DNA of 64,000 nt from CAZOVB01 sp964583095 (GTDB lineage Bacteria > Planctomycetota > Phycisphaerae > SM23-33): NCBI GenBank assembly GCA_964583095.1, contig CAZOVB010000005.1:1-64000 (forward strand). Reading direction: 5' to 3'. Below, one piece after another: positions 17,184 through 25,434 of this stretch; within the stretch, counting starts at the first letter, position 1, and the number at the start of each line of letters is the position of its first letter. Below the pieces are notes generated by a model. That model was not told the DNA's origin. It saw nothing but the letters and a program-made list of their open reading frames with translations, and ran no database searches. Position numbers and translations under genes: made by a program.

Positions 17184-18476
17184 CTATTTCTTCGCGCAGC
17201 AGGATTTGTATTTCCGTCCCGAACCGCAGGGGCAGGGATCGTTGCGCCGGGGCTGGGCGGAGGGGCCCCCCGCCGGGCCGCCGGGCCCCATGGCTCCGGG
17301 TACTCCCGCCGCGCCCGGCACCGGCGCCGGAGCGTCCTTGGGCGGGGGCGTCTGGCCCTTCTTGATGTACTCGGCCATGCGTTGCAGTTCCGGCAGGGCC
17401 TCGCGGAAGAACATCTTGTAGCCCTTGCAGAAGTGGTTTACCCGCTCGGGATCGGTGCCGATGGGCATGTGGTGCTTGGGGCATCCGCCCTTACAGAAGG
17501 GCAGAAACTCGCACTCGAGGCAGGCATTGGGCAGTTCGGTCTTGTAGGCGGCAAACTCTTCGAGTTTCTCGTCCCGCACCAGCTCCGGCAGGGGGCGCTC
17601 CAGGATGTTGCCGATCTTCCACTCCTTGTAGACGAAGTGGTCGCAGACGTACAAGTCGCCGTTGAACTCCAGCACGTGGGCATTGGCGCAGCGCTCGGCG
17701 TAACAGCACATCGAGGCCGTACCGTAAATCAACTGGTGCAGCACGTTGTCGATCAGCCTCTCCGAAACCTTCCCCACGTCGCGACGCGCCCAGAGGTCGA
17801 ACAGCTCCAGCATGAACTTCCCGAACTGCTCGCCCGTGCAGGAGAAATCCGTGGGAGTTCCGTCGGGCTTGCGTTCCAGAATCGGGATGAACTGCACGTA
17901 CTGAATCCCGCGATTGGTGAAGTAGCGATAGATGTCTCCCACGTGCGGGGCATTGGCGCTGTTGAGCGTGACAAGCACGTTGAACTCCGCTCCGTGCTTG
18001 CGGAGAAGCTCCAGCCCGGCCCAGGCGCGGTGGAAAGAGGGATTGCCCGCGTGGTCCTTCCGGAAGGAGTCGTGCCACTGCGGCGGGCCGTCCAGGCTCA
18101 GGCCCACGAGGAACTTGTTCTCAGCCAGGAACTTCGCCCAGTCCTCGTCAATCAGCGTTCCGTTGGTCTGCAGGGCATTGGCGACCACCTGCCCCTGGCG
18201 GGCGTACTGCTTCTGGAGGGCGACGGCCTTTCTGAAAAAGTCCAGTCCGGCCATTGTCGGCTCGCCCCCCTGCCAGCCAAAGTCCACGTGGTCGCCGCTG
18301 GACTCCAGGTACTGCCTGGTATAGGCCTCGAGGACCTCATCGGTCATCATGAAGTCCTCGACGCCGGGATACAGCTCCCGAGGCTTCATGGTGTAGTAGC
18401 AGTATTGGCAATCCAGGTTGCACCGGCCACAGACCGGTTTGGCCATGATGTTGTACGGTTGGAGGATCTGGCTCAT
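17184..18476 (-). CDS. Anaerobic sulfatase-maturating radical SAM enzyme with C-terminal SEC-C motif
   Basis: 430 residues from ATG 18476; an upstream in-frame ATG at 18515 lies inside the -10 box and is rejected. The radical SAM motif CNLDCQYC starts at residue 19, with GWQGGEP and the SPASM/twitch cysteines (CCYAERC, YVCDHF, CLECEFLPFCKGGC, FCKGY) that hold two auxiliary [4Fe-4S] clusters in anSMEs. Such enzymes oxidise the active-site Cys or Ser of sulfatases to formylglycine. A Gly/Pro-rich linker ends in a SEC-C zinc motif (PCPCGSGRKYKSCC), an unusual addition. A Cys-type sulfatase lies at 26227-27798. Confidence 0.92.
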   Translation of the reverse strand: MSQILQPYNIMAKPVCGRCNLDCQYCYYTMKPRELYPGVEDFMMTDEVLEAYTRQYLESSGDHVDFGWQGGEPTMAGLDFFRKAVALQKQYARQGQVVANALQTNGTLIDEDWAKFLAENKFLVGLSLDGPPQWHDSFRKDHAGNPSFHRAWAGLELLRKHGAEFNVLVTLNSANAPHVGDIYRYFTNRGIQYVQFIPILERKPDGTPTDFSCTGEQFGKFMLELFDLWARRDVGKVSERLIDNVLHQLIYGTASMCCYAERCANAHVLEFNGDLYVCDHFVYKEWKIGNILERPLPELVRDEKLEEFAAYKTELPNACLECEFLPFCKGGCPKHHMPIGTDPERVNHFCKGYKMFFREALPELQRMAEYIKKGQTPPPKDAPAPVPGAAGVPGAMGPGGPAGGPSAQPRRNDPCPCGSGRKYKSCCAKK

Positions 18477-18510
18477 CGCTGGGCTTTCCGGGGTAAGGGT
18501 CGAAAATGCC

Positions 18511-18540
18511 AGCATAGCAAATCCACGACCCCTGCCGCAA
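18511..18540 (-). promoter_or_regulatory. Promoter of the sulfatase maturase gene, TTGCGG-N18-TATGCT
   Basis: Minus strand TTGCGG (18535-18540) and TATGCT (18511-18516), giving a leader of about 28 bases to ATG 18476. Confidence 0.5.
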
Positions 18541-18637
18541 TAGCGGCGGATCGCTCAACCTGCCCCGGGCTTGCATTTGACGCTCCCGAACCGGATACTC
18601 TCGTCATTCACCCGAGACTCAGCAGGAAGGATCCGGC

Positions 18638-19447
18638 TTGATCTACGTGGCATTCACCGTCTGGCTCTTTGCGATTCTCTTTGCCGGCATCGGCGTCTAC
18701 CGGCTCTGGGCGCAGTTGTCCAAACCCCTCTGGGTCAACTGGCTGCTCCTGCCGGGAACCTTCGTTTCGGAAATGGGCTACATCTTCGGGACGCTGATTA
18801 CCGGCGGGGAGATCCGCCGCGTACAGCTCATGCCCGCAGGCAAGAGCGGAAGGGGCCCCTCCGACGGCGAACCGGTCACCGAAGACGCACCCCGGCTGAA
18901 GGTGGTTGGCCCGGCCGTGGCATCCCTGACAGCCGTTCTCGGCTCCCTGGCCGCCCTGACCGCCCTGTACTCGCTGCTGGAAACCCCCGCCATCCGCCAA
19001 TTCGTCATCTCCTCGGATCTCTGGGTCCCCTGGGGAAGGAAGGGTCTGCCCCGCCAACTGCCCGAAACCTGGGACCAGTTCTGGCAGCTCGCAAAGTTCC
19101 AGTTCGACCTGGTCAAGGGCATGCTGGAGTCCTGGAAGCAGTTGGACTGGCTGGACTGGCGGATTCCGCTGTTCGTGTACCTGGCCGCCTGCCTGTCCAT
19201 TCGCCTGGCCCCGGTGGGGCGCGACCTGCGCTGGACCTTGGCGGCCATGGTGCTCATCTCGGTGCTCATCGCCGTCTCCGGGCTGGTCAGCGAGCGTTTC
19301 GACAACATGATCCAGGACGGCGATCTGTGGTACTTCCTGACCTACATCTGGACGCTGCTGCTGCTCCTGCTGCTGGCAACGCTGGTTCTCCGCGGCTTTA
19401 TGGGTCTGTCCCGGATCCTCGCAGGCAAAAGGACTTCCCGCTCCTGA
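18638..19447 (+). CDS. Polytopic membrane protein of unknown function
   Basis: 269 residues with a TTG start behind GGAAGGA. There are five to six hydrophobic helices: residues ~3-22, ~33-52, ~90-112, ~187-203, ~208-228 and ~240-262. A polar loop (about 60-85) and a Trp-rich amphipathic segment (WGRKG...WDQFWQLAKFQFDL...WKQLDWLDW) lie between. I recognise no family. It stands alone between the sulfatase maturase and a small RHH protein. Confidence 0.65.
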   Translation: MIYVAFTVWLFAILFAGIGVYRLWAQLSKPLWVNWLLLPGTFVSEMGYIFGTLITGGEIRRVQLMPAGKSGRGPSDGEPVTEDAPRLKVVGPAVASLTAVLGSLAALTALYSLLETPAIRQFVISSDLWVPWGRKGLPRQLPETWDQFWQLAKFQFDLVKGMLESWKQLDWLDWRIPLFVYLAACLSIRLAPVGRDLRWTLAAMVLISVLIAVSGLVSERFDNMIQDGDLWYFLTYIWTLLLLLLLATLVLRGFMGLSRILAGKRTSRS

Positions 19448-19480
19448 CAATTTCCGAGCCACCAGGCCCCCTCTTGGAGC

Positions 19481-19486
19481 TATAAT
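19481..19486 (+). promoter_or_regulatory. -10 box of a leaderless promoter
   Basis: A consensus TATAAT six bases before the ATG at 19493; no -35 box is apparent. Confidence 0.55.
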
Positions 19487-19492
19487 CCGGCT

Positions 19493-19711
19493 ATGACAAA
19501 AGCGCTTACCATCCAGATTCCCGACGACTCCGGGCGCACACTGGAAGAGCTGGGCCGCCGCCGGAACCGCTCGGCAGAGGAAGTCGCCCAGGAGATCCTG
19601 GAAAGGACCCTGGCCGTCGTGCGACTGCGAGACTTGCGGCGAACCCTTCAAGCCGATGCAGAGGCCGGGGCCTTTCAAAATGAAGACGACATTCTCGACG
19701 CAATCTCGTGA
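19493..19711 (+). CDS. Small ribbon-helix-helix protein, antitoxin-like
   Basis: 72 residues. An initial strand (ALTIQIPDD) and two helices (RTLEELGRRRNRSAEEVAQEILERTL) match the ribbon-helix-helix DNA-binding fold; the C-terminal ~30 residues form an acidic helix as in type II antitoxins such as VapB. No toxin frame follows within the next 230 bases, so it is an orphan or a plain regulator. The ATG is six bases behind TATAAT. Confidence 0.65.
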   Translation: MTKALTIQIPDDSGRTLEELGRRRNRSAEEVAQEILERTLAVVRLRDLRRTLQADAEAGAFQNEDDILDAIS

Positions 19712-19854
19712 GTCCTGACGGGCTCAGAAGGGGACAATTATCGCAGGTTTTCTGACCTCAATGCGGGGCTAAGGGGACTCTGCGCATATGAATGAAGCCT
19801 TTTGTGCGGCTCTTTGTGCGGATATCCTTGTTTCAAAGACAGATCGCCTTGCCC

Positions 19855-19899
19855 GACTGCCCGCAGAGCAGAACTCGCCTGTCCTGGTTCCGGGCAGTC
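19855..19899 (+). other. Inverted repeat in the leader of the secreted beta-helix gene
   Basis: GACTGCCCG (19855-19863) is exactly complementary to CGGGCAGTC (19891-19899) across a 27-base loop, ending 46 bases before the ATG. No U-tract follows, so it is not a terminator. The surrounding 234-base gap also holds a short direct repeat TTTGTGCGG near 19801-19820; nothing else is recognised. Confidence 0.35.
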
Positions 19900-19945
19900 C
19901 ACAATCGAAAACATTCTTTCGCTTCGCACACAAGGAGAATCATCC

Positions 19946-22900
19946 ATGAAGGCACGAAGTCATTTCACTCTCCCAGCCATTGCGGTACTGAGCCTCCTGC
20001 TGGGCCTTGGAGCATCCCTCCTCCCTGCCCAGGAGTTTTCCTGGCAGAAGCCCCACGCAAAGGTTCTGCCCGAAGGCGACCTGGATTGGGCGCCGGAACC
20101 CTACAGGTACCAGCCAGGCAAGACCGTCCGGTTCATCGACTACGAAGACGGCAACGACGCCAATCCCGGCACGCCCGACAAGCCCTGGAAGCATCATCCG
20201 TGGGACCCCGCCTCCAGGATTACCGCCGACGTTTCCAATGTGGATACCTACGTCTTCAGGGGCGGGGTGACCTATCGAGGCAGCCTGAAAGGCAAGCCCC
20301 AGGGCTCGGGGGAAAACCCGATCCGGCTGACCCGCGACCCGCGATACGGCAATGGCGAGGCCTTCTTTGTCGGCTCCAGGCCCGTGACGGGCAAGTGGGA
20401 AAAGGTCCCAGCCAATGACGCTCCCAAGGGCCTGCCCGAGCCGGGAAAAGTCTGGCGCGTCAAGCTCGGAAAAGGCCCGCGCCCCTGGTGCGTCTGGAAC
20501 CTCCAGCAACGCGACACCCGCCTGCCCCTGGCCCGGACACCCAACTGGAAGGTCAAAGACGGGCAGATGGACGTGATGGCCGACTGGTACGAGTGGAAAT
20601 GGAACCAGATCGGCAAGGTCCAGAGAAAAGTCGGCAACCGAAACGTCCAGGTCCACTGGACGGTGGATAAGGAGAATCTGACCCTCCCTGCCGACGCCTA
20701 CACCCAGGCCTATGTCTGGACGGAATGGGGCCCGGTAATGGGCACCCCTTGCGCCCGGGAGGTTATCGACTTCGAAGAAGAAAACTCGAAGATCTACTTC
20801 CCCGGCTTCTGGGGTGGTGGGGGCAGGAATATCTACGGCGGAAACCGCTACTACCTGGAGAATTCCCCCTATTTCCTCGATGAAGAGGGCGAGTGGTGGT
20901 TCGACGAATCCACCGGCATGCTCTATCTCATGCCCCCCGGCGGTGAAGATCCGGCCAGGCTGCCCATCGAGGTCGCCCGCCACGGCACACTGATCGAACT
21001 GGAAAGCGGCACGAAGAATGTCTCGATCAGCGGGCTGTCCTTCTCCTTTACCAACGTCCACACCCCCCATCGACGCTTCGCCGACCAGGCGGTCATCCGC
21101 TGCATGGGCTCTGCCGATGGAATCAACGTCTCCCACTGCCGCTTCTATGAAGTCAACCTGCCCGTTCGCATCAAGGCCGCCGGAGCCCAGGACCGGGTCG
21201 ACAACGTCCGCTTGACCGACAACGAGATCGGCTTTACCGATTACGGTGTCTGCAGCATTGCCGACGGCATGAGCTGGGGAAAGAAGCATCCGCCCATCGG
21301 ACAGCTCGGCGACGTGAAAGTCCTTCGCAACCGGGTCTTCAGGGCGGGAATGAGGCCGGGCCGAAGCGACAATGGCCACGCGATCCGGGTCAACTTTGCC
21401 GAAACACTCGAGGTGGCCGGCAACTTCCTGACCCGCTGCTACGGCTCGGGAATCTTCATCTTCGGCGGCAAGAGCAGCGGATACCTGGGCGACGTACCCC
21501 TCTCCCGCGTACTTATCCACCACAACAAGGTCACCCACTGTCTGCTCAGGACCAACGACTGGGGCAATATCGAAACCTGGCAGGGCGGGCCTCACTATGT
21601 GTTCAACAACATCTCGGGCAACCCCTGGGGGTACTGGAACTGGCAGAAGCGGCATTTCGGCTTCGCATACTACATGGACGGCTCGTTCAAGAACTACCAG
21701 TTCAACAATATCGCCTGGGGTACCAGCAGCCAGGCCAGACCCCACGGGAATACCTCCGCTTTCCAGGAGATCATCAGCTACCAGAACTCCGTCTTCAACA
21801 ACTCGATCTTCCGGTTCGTGGTGGGCTCGCGCCGACAGGCACCCCAGGCAGGGCGCGACCTGTTTGCCGGGAATATCTGGGAAGATATCGGCGAGTGGAT
21901 TCTCTGGCACGGCCGGCCGGCAGAAAGCGAAGACCAGGCCAACCAGGCCGACGTCGGCAAGGTCGGCAAAACCTTCGCATACGAAACGATGGCCTACGCA
22001 AACAATATCTTTGTCGGCGACAGCGAGAACATCGGCGTCTTCGAAGCCAACGGCATGCCTCACAAGACCGTGGACAGCATGCGACAGGCCCTCAAAAAAC
22101 GCGGCGCCCGGGCCTTCCAACTGGGCAAGCGCATCGAGGAAAGCCCCTATCTCGACCCCGAAAATCAGGACTTCCGGCTCAAGAGCGGCACCGAGGCCAT
22201 CGATTACGGCGTGAGAGTCTTCGTCCCCTGGGGCCTCTATGCGATGGTCGGGGAATGGAACTTCGCTCGCAACAACGAAGACCCCACCGTGCTCATCGAC
22301 GACCACTGGTTCCTGACCTCCGACTACACCCAGAGGCAGGAGTACTACAAGGTACCCACCTTCCCGCTCAAGGGCGTGGGAATCGGAGCCGAGGACTACG
22401 TGACCGGGCCGCTGGAAACCTGGACCCCCGCCGGGGCTTTGAAGCTCAACGGCCAGGACCAGTACCTCATGCTCAAGCTCTCTCCGGAAGAAAAGGACCA
22501 AACCGGCAGCAAGACACCGGCCATCAAGACCCACAAACCCGAAGACTGGATCAGCATCCAGACCCCGGAGAAGATCATCCCCGGCGAGCCCTTCAAGGCC
22601 ATCGTCAAGCTCAACGGCATCGAGAAGGGCAAGAAGGTCGAGGCCCATCTGCACTGGGCCCAGGGCACCAGCTGGGGCGGCTTCAATGTTCTTGGACTGC
22701 CTGCTGTGCAGGAAGTAACCGGCAAAGATTCCTACACCTTCACGTTCAAACCCGAAGCCAAGGCGGGCCTGACCGGCTTCAACCTGATGGTCTTCACCGG
22801 GCCGGGCGGTTTTGGCAACAAAGAGAAGGTGGTTCGGGTCTCGATTCCGGCCGGTCCCCCCGCCCCCGCGAATCTGGGTAAGCTCAAGAGCCCGGCCCTG

Positions 22901-23425
22901 GATACCAGCAGCTTCATCATCGAAGCCTACCTGAAGCTCGACAAGGGCAGCTCGGGCGTGATCATGCAGAAACGCGATGGCCGGGCCGGCTACGCCCTGA
23001 CGGTCGAGCAAGGCGGAAAGCTCAAGCTCTTTGCCGGCGGTAAGCAGGGCTCGGCCACCGTGACCGCGCAAAGCGCGATCGACGACGGCCAATGGCACCA
23101 CGTGCTGGCCGAATGCGACCGCCAGGGAGGCAAAGTCACGCTCTTCATCGACGGCAAGGCGGACGCCGCTGAGGCGGGAATAGGCCCGAAGGTCTCGATG
23201 GCCAACCGGGCCCCGGTCTACGTCGGCGGGACACCCGAGGGAGACCACCTGGGCGCGACGCTGGAATTCCTGCGGATCTCCGGCGGGTCGCTGGCCGATG
23301 CCAAGACGAGCATCCAGGAGCTTTACGCATGGCAGTTCGACGGTCCGCACCTGCGGGACTTCCTGGGCAACGCCCCGGCCGGCAAGGGCCGCGACGCCGG
23401 TGCGTTGGAATATACCGGAAAGTAG
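19946..23425 (+). CDS. Large secreted protein: parallel beta-helix region plus C-terminal LamG-like domain
   Basis: 1159 residues from ATG 19946, chosen for the AAGGAG before it and the signal peptide (MKARSHFTLPAIAVLSLLLG...LLPAQ). The first ~750 residues resemble right-handed beta-helix proteins: FIDYEDGNDANPGTPDKPW at the start, then repeated strands such as VSISGLSFSF, LRNRVFRAG, LEVAGNFLTR and VFNNISGN, as in Pel-type lyases and Planctomycete surface enzymes. A ~100-residue beta domain follows, and the last ~180 residues form a concanavalin/LamG domain (FIIEAYLKLDKG, DGQWHHVLAECDR, LFIDGK). It is probably a polysaccharide-binding or lyase-like enzyme; no catalytic residues could be assigned. 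Confidence 0.82.
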   Translation: MKARSHFTLPAIAVLSLLLGLGASLLPAQEFSWQKPHAKVLPEGDLDWAPEPYRYQPGKTVRFIDYEDGNDANPGTPDKPWKHHPWDPASRITADVSNVDTYVFRGGVTYRGSLKGKPQGSGENPIRLTRDPRYGNGEAFFVGSRPVTGKWEKVPANDAPKGLPEPGKVWRVKLGKGPRPWCVWNLQQRDTRLPLARTPNWKVKDGQMDVMADWYEWKWNQIGKVQRKVGNRNVQVHWTVDKENLTLPADAYTQAYVWTEWGPVMGTPCAREVIDFEEENSKIYFPGFWGGGGRNIYGGNRYYLENSPYFLDEEGEWWFDESTGMLYLMPPGGEDPARLPIEVARHGTLIELESGTKNVSISGLSFSFTNVHTPHRRFADQAVIRCMGSADGINVSHCRFYEVNLPVRIKAAGAQDRVDNVRLTDNEIGFTDYGVCSIADGMSWGKKHPPIGQLGDVKVLRNRVFRAGMRPGRSDNGHAIRVNFAETLEVAGNFLTRCYGSGIFIFGGKSSGYLGDVPLSRVLIHHNKVTHCLLRTNDWGNIETWQGGPHYVFNNISGNPWGYWNWQKRHFGFAYYMDGSFKNYQFNNIAWGTSSQARPHGNTSAFQEIISYQNSVFNNSIFRFVVGSRRQAPQAGRDLFAGNIWEDIGEWILWHGRPAESEDQANQADVGKVGKTFAYETMAYANNIFVGDSENIGVFEANGMPHKTVDSMRQALKKRGARAFQLGKRIEESPYLDPENQDFRLKSGTEAIDYGVRVFVPWGLYAMVGEWNFARNNEDPTVLIDDHWFLTSDYTQRQEYYKVPTFPLKGVGIGAEDYVTGPLETWTPAGALKLNGQDQYLMLKLSPEEKDQTGSKTPAIKTHKPEDWISIQTPEKIIPGEPFKAIVKLNGIEKGKKVEAHLHWAQGTSWGGFNVLGLPAVQEVTGKDSYTFTFKPEAKAGLTGFNLMVFTGPGGFGNKEKVVRVSIPAGPPAPANLGKLKSPALDTSSFIIEAYLKLDKGSSGVIMQKRDGRAGYALTVEQGGKLKLFAGGKQGSATVTAQSAIDDGQWHHVLAECDRQGGKVTLFIDGKADAAEAGIGPKVSMANRAPVYVGGTPEGDHLGATLEFLRISGGSLADAKTSIQELYAWQFDGPHLRDFLGNAPAGKGRDAGALEYTGK

Positions 23426-23460
23426 GCCCCGCAGGCAGGCGAGATTTTGCCGGCAAAATA

Positions 23461-23489
23461 CTTGCAGTCGAGCTCTCCTCTGGTACAAT
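23461..23489 (+). promoter_or_regulatory. Promoter of the rpsP-trmD-rplS operon, CTTGCA-N17-TACAAT
   Basis: CTTGCA (23461-23466) and TACAAT (23484-23489), about 75 bases before the rpsP start. The leader contains a long hairpin (23517-23546). Confidence 0.65.
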
Positions 23490-23516
23490 GCTCGATTCTC
23501 ACGCAAGGTAAATGAT

Positions 23517-23546
23517 GCCTTGTCGCGCAGATTCTGCGCGATAGGC
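23517..23546 (+). promoter_or_regulatory. Stable hairpin in the rpsP leader
   Basis: A four-base arm GCCT/AGGC (23517-23520 with 23543-23546), a small asymmetric bulge, and an 8-bp arm (23523-23530 with 23534-23541) closing a three-base ATT loop. It ends 24 bases before the GTG start with no U-tract. A regulatory role is inferred from position only. Confidence 0.5.
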
Positions 23547-23570
23547 GCTAACAGAACTGGAGATCAGCGC

Positions 23571-23828
23571 GTGGCTGTGAAACTGAGAATGAAACGGATG
23601 GGCCGGGCCCACCGGAGCTTCTTCCGTATCTCGGCGATCGAATCGCGGAACCCCCGCAACGGTCGGGTGATCGAAGAGCTCGGCTGGTACGATCCGCTTG
23701 CCCAGGACGAAGAAAAGCAGTGCAAGATCGACGCCGAGCGCGTCAGCTACTGGCTTGGCGTCGGCGCCCAGCCCAGCCAGACCGTCGGCAACCTGCTCAA
23801 GAAGCAGGGGATCACCAGGCAGCAGTAA
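23571..23828 (+). CDS. rpsP: 30S ribosomal protein S16
   Basis: 85 residues starting at GTG 23571, with GGAG nine bases before. The N terminus AVKLRMKRMGR and the RISAIESRNPRNGRVIEELGWYDP and ERVSYWLGVGAQPSQTV segments are diagnostic of S16. It heads the conserved rpsP-trmD-rplS group. The usual rimM gene between S16 and trmD is missing; trmD starts 42 bases later. Confidence 0.97.
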   Translation: MAVKLRMKRMGRAHRSFFRISAIESRNPRNGRVIEELGWYDPLAQDEEKQCKIDAERVSYWLGVGAQPSQTVGNLLKKQGITRQQ

Positions 23829-23870
23829 CTTTACGGAAGCACAGGGCTTAGAACCTGTGCGGCGATCGCC

Positions 23871-24596
23871 ATGGCCCTGCGCATCGACATCGTTACGCTG
23901 TTTGGCGAGATGTTCGACGCAATATGTTCCACGAGCATCGTGGGCCGGGCCGTCAGAACCGGAGCCGCAGAGATCCACCGCACGAACCTGCGGGATTTTG
24001 CCCCGGATCGCTACGGAACCGTCGATGACAAGCCCTATGGCGGCGGGCCCGGAATGGTGCTCAAATGTCAGCCGATGTTCGACGCCGTCGAGCATCTGCG
24101 AAACGAGCTGCCCGACCCGCCGGGCAAAGTGGTCTTGCTGAGCCCCCAGGGCCTGCCCCTCCACCAGGCAAAGGTGGAAGAGTTGGCCCGGCAGGAGAGG
24201 CTGATCCTCCTGACGGGGCATTACGAAGGCTTCGACGAGAGGATCCGAACGCACCTGGCCGATGAGGAAATCAGCCTCGGCGATTTCGTCCTCTCCGGTG
24301 GAGAGATCCCGGCCATGGCGCTGATCGATGCCGTGGTCCGCCTCCAGCCCAAGGCGCTGGGAAAGGATCATTCGACAACCGAAGAATCGTTCAGCATGGC
24401 GCTGCTGGAGTATCCGCAGTACACCAGACCCCGGGAATACCGCGGGCTGGAAGTGCCCGAGATCCTCCTGGGCGGCGACCATGAGAGAATCCGCCGGTGG
24501 CGACAGGACCAGGCCCGCCTGAGAACGTATCGCCGCAGGCCTGATTTGTGGCAGAGTTACCTCCGCCGGCAACAGGACCTTCACCAGGGCCCCTGA
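23871..24596 (+). CDS. trmD: tRNA (guanine-37-N1)-methyltransferase TrmD
   Basis: 241 residues, normal length. The SPOUT trefoil-knot region contains LLTGHYEGFDERI and EEISLGDFVLSGGE, which bind S-adenosylmethionine; YGGGPGMV near residue 55 and the C-terminal PEILLGGDHERIRRWR are typical. It methylates G37 of tRNAs with a G at position 36, preventing frameshifts. It is encoded between rpsP and rplS. Confidence 0.97.
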   Translation: MALRIDIVTLFGEMFDAICSTSIVGRAVRTGAAEIHRTNLRDFAPDRYGTVDDKPYGGGPGMVLKCQPMFDAVEHLRNELPDPPGKVVLLSPQGLPLHQAKVEELARQERLILLTGHYEGFDERIRTHLADEEISLGDFVLSGGEIPAMALIDAVVRLQPKALGKDHSTTEESFSMALLEYPQYTRPREYRGLEVPEILLGGDHERIRRWRQDQARLRTYRRRPDLWQSYLRRQQDLHQGP

Positions 24597-24629
24597 CCGC
24601 TGCAGAAAGACACAACCGGGAGAATTACC

Positions 24630-25013
24630 GTGAGCCAGGAACTGATCTCCAAAGCCAATGCCCCCAGCCTCAAGACCGACGTGCCCGAGTTCAAAATCGG
24701 CGACACCGTCAATGTCTCGGTCCGAATCGTCGAGGGCGAAAAGGAACGTATCCAGGTCTTCACCGGCACCGTCATTCGACGAAAAGGCGCCGGAATCAGC
24801 GAGACCTTCACCGTCAGGCGAATCGTGGCCAACGAGGGCGTCGAGAGGATCTTCCCCGTCCACAGCCCGCGCGTAGCCGATATCAAGGTCCAGCGAAGCG
24901 GTAAAGTCCGCCGGGCCAAGCTCCACTACCTGCGAGACCGCATCGGCAAGGCCACGCGACTCAAGGAAATCCGCGCCCCCAAGAAGGTCAAGCAGCCCGC
25001 CGCAGAGAAATAA
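24630..25013 (+). CDS. rplS: 50S ribosomal protein L19
   Basis: 127 residues from GTG 24630, preceded by GGGAG. DTVNVSVRIVEGEKERIQVFTG, the RRKGAGISETFTVRRI segment and VERIFPVHSPRV are unmistakable L19 signatures. It lies at the 30S/50S interface. The Lys-rich end is ordinary. Confidence 0.97.
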   Translation: MSQELISKANAPSLKTDVPEFKIGDTVNVSVRIVEGEKERIQVFTGTVIRRKGAGISETFTVRRIVANEGVERIFPVHSPRVADIKVQRSGKVRRAKLHYLRDRIGKATRLKEIRAPKKVKQPAAEK

Positions 25014-25020
25014 ATCCAGC

Positions 25021-25434
25021 GTGCTGGGAAGGTGGCTACGTCCAAAAAAACCCTCTGCAAAGAGCCGGGGACCAAGCGGCGAAGCCTTGGCCGGGAAGTT
25101 CCTCAAACGCCGGGGCCTGAAGATCCTCGCCCGCAACTACCGATGCCCGGCCGGTGAGGTCGACCTGATCGCACTGGACAAGTCCACCCGGAAAATCACC
25201 GGCGCCTGGACCCTCTGCTTCGTAGAGGTAAAGACCCGCAGAACCGACCGATATACCGACCCCTCCGCCGCCGTCAATCGAGACAAGCAGAGACGGATCC
25301 GCAAAGTCGCCCGTCACTACCTGTCCACCAGGCCCACCGACGGCTACAACGTCCGCTACGACATCGTCTCGATCGTCTGGCCCGATCAAGGCCGACCCCG
25401 CATCGAATACCAACCCGACGCCTTTACCGCATGA
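25021..25434 (+). CDS. YraN/UPF0102 family endonuclease-like protein
   Basis: 137 residues from GTG 25021, seven bases after rplS. The PD-(D/E)xK-like fold shows GEALAGKFLKRRGLKILARNYRC, GEVDLIALD and CFVEVKTRR in order, with the usual Lys/Gln helix. Biochemical function is unproven; a DNA-repair or Holliday-junction link has been suggested for the family. The last bases overlap the tatD-type start (ATGA). Confidence 0.9.
   Translation: MLGRWLRPKKPSAKSRGPSGEALAGKFLKRRGLKILARNYRCPAGEVDLIALDKSTRKITGAWTLCFVEVKTRRTDRYTDPSAAVNRDKQRRIRKVARHYLSTRPTDGYNVRYDIVSIVWPDQGRPRIEYQPDAFTA

Noticed and set aside
18571..18601. TTGACG/TTGCAT and TACTCT before the membrane-protein gene
   Set aside because: The spacers are 13 and 19 bases, outside the useful range, so no promoter is claimed.
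19712..19945. Toxin partner for the small RHH protein
   Set aside because: No frame with a ribosome-binding site or PIN/RelE-like features follows before the secreted-protein gene.
19940..23506. 1188-codon open frame on the minus strand
   Set aside because: It mirrors the secreted beta-helix gene, has no start signals or recognisable domains, and long antisense frames are expected at this GC content.
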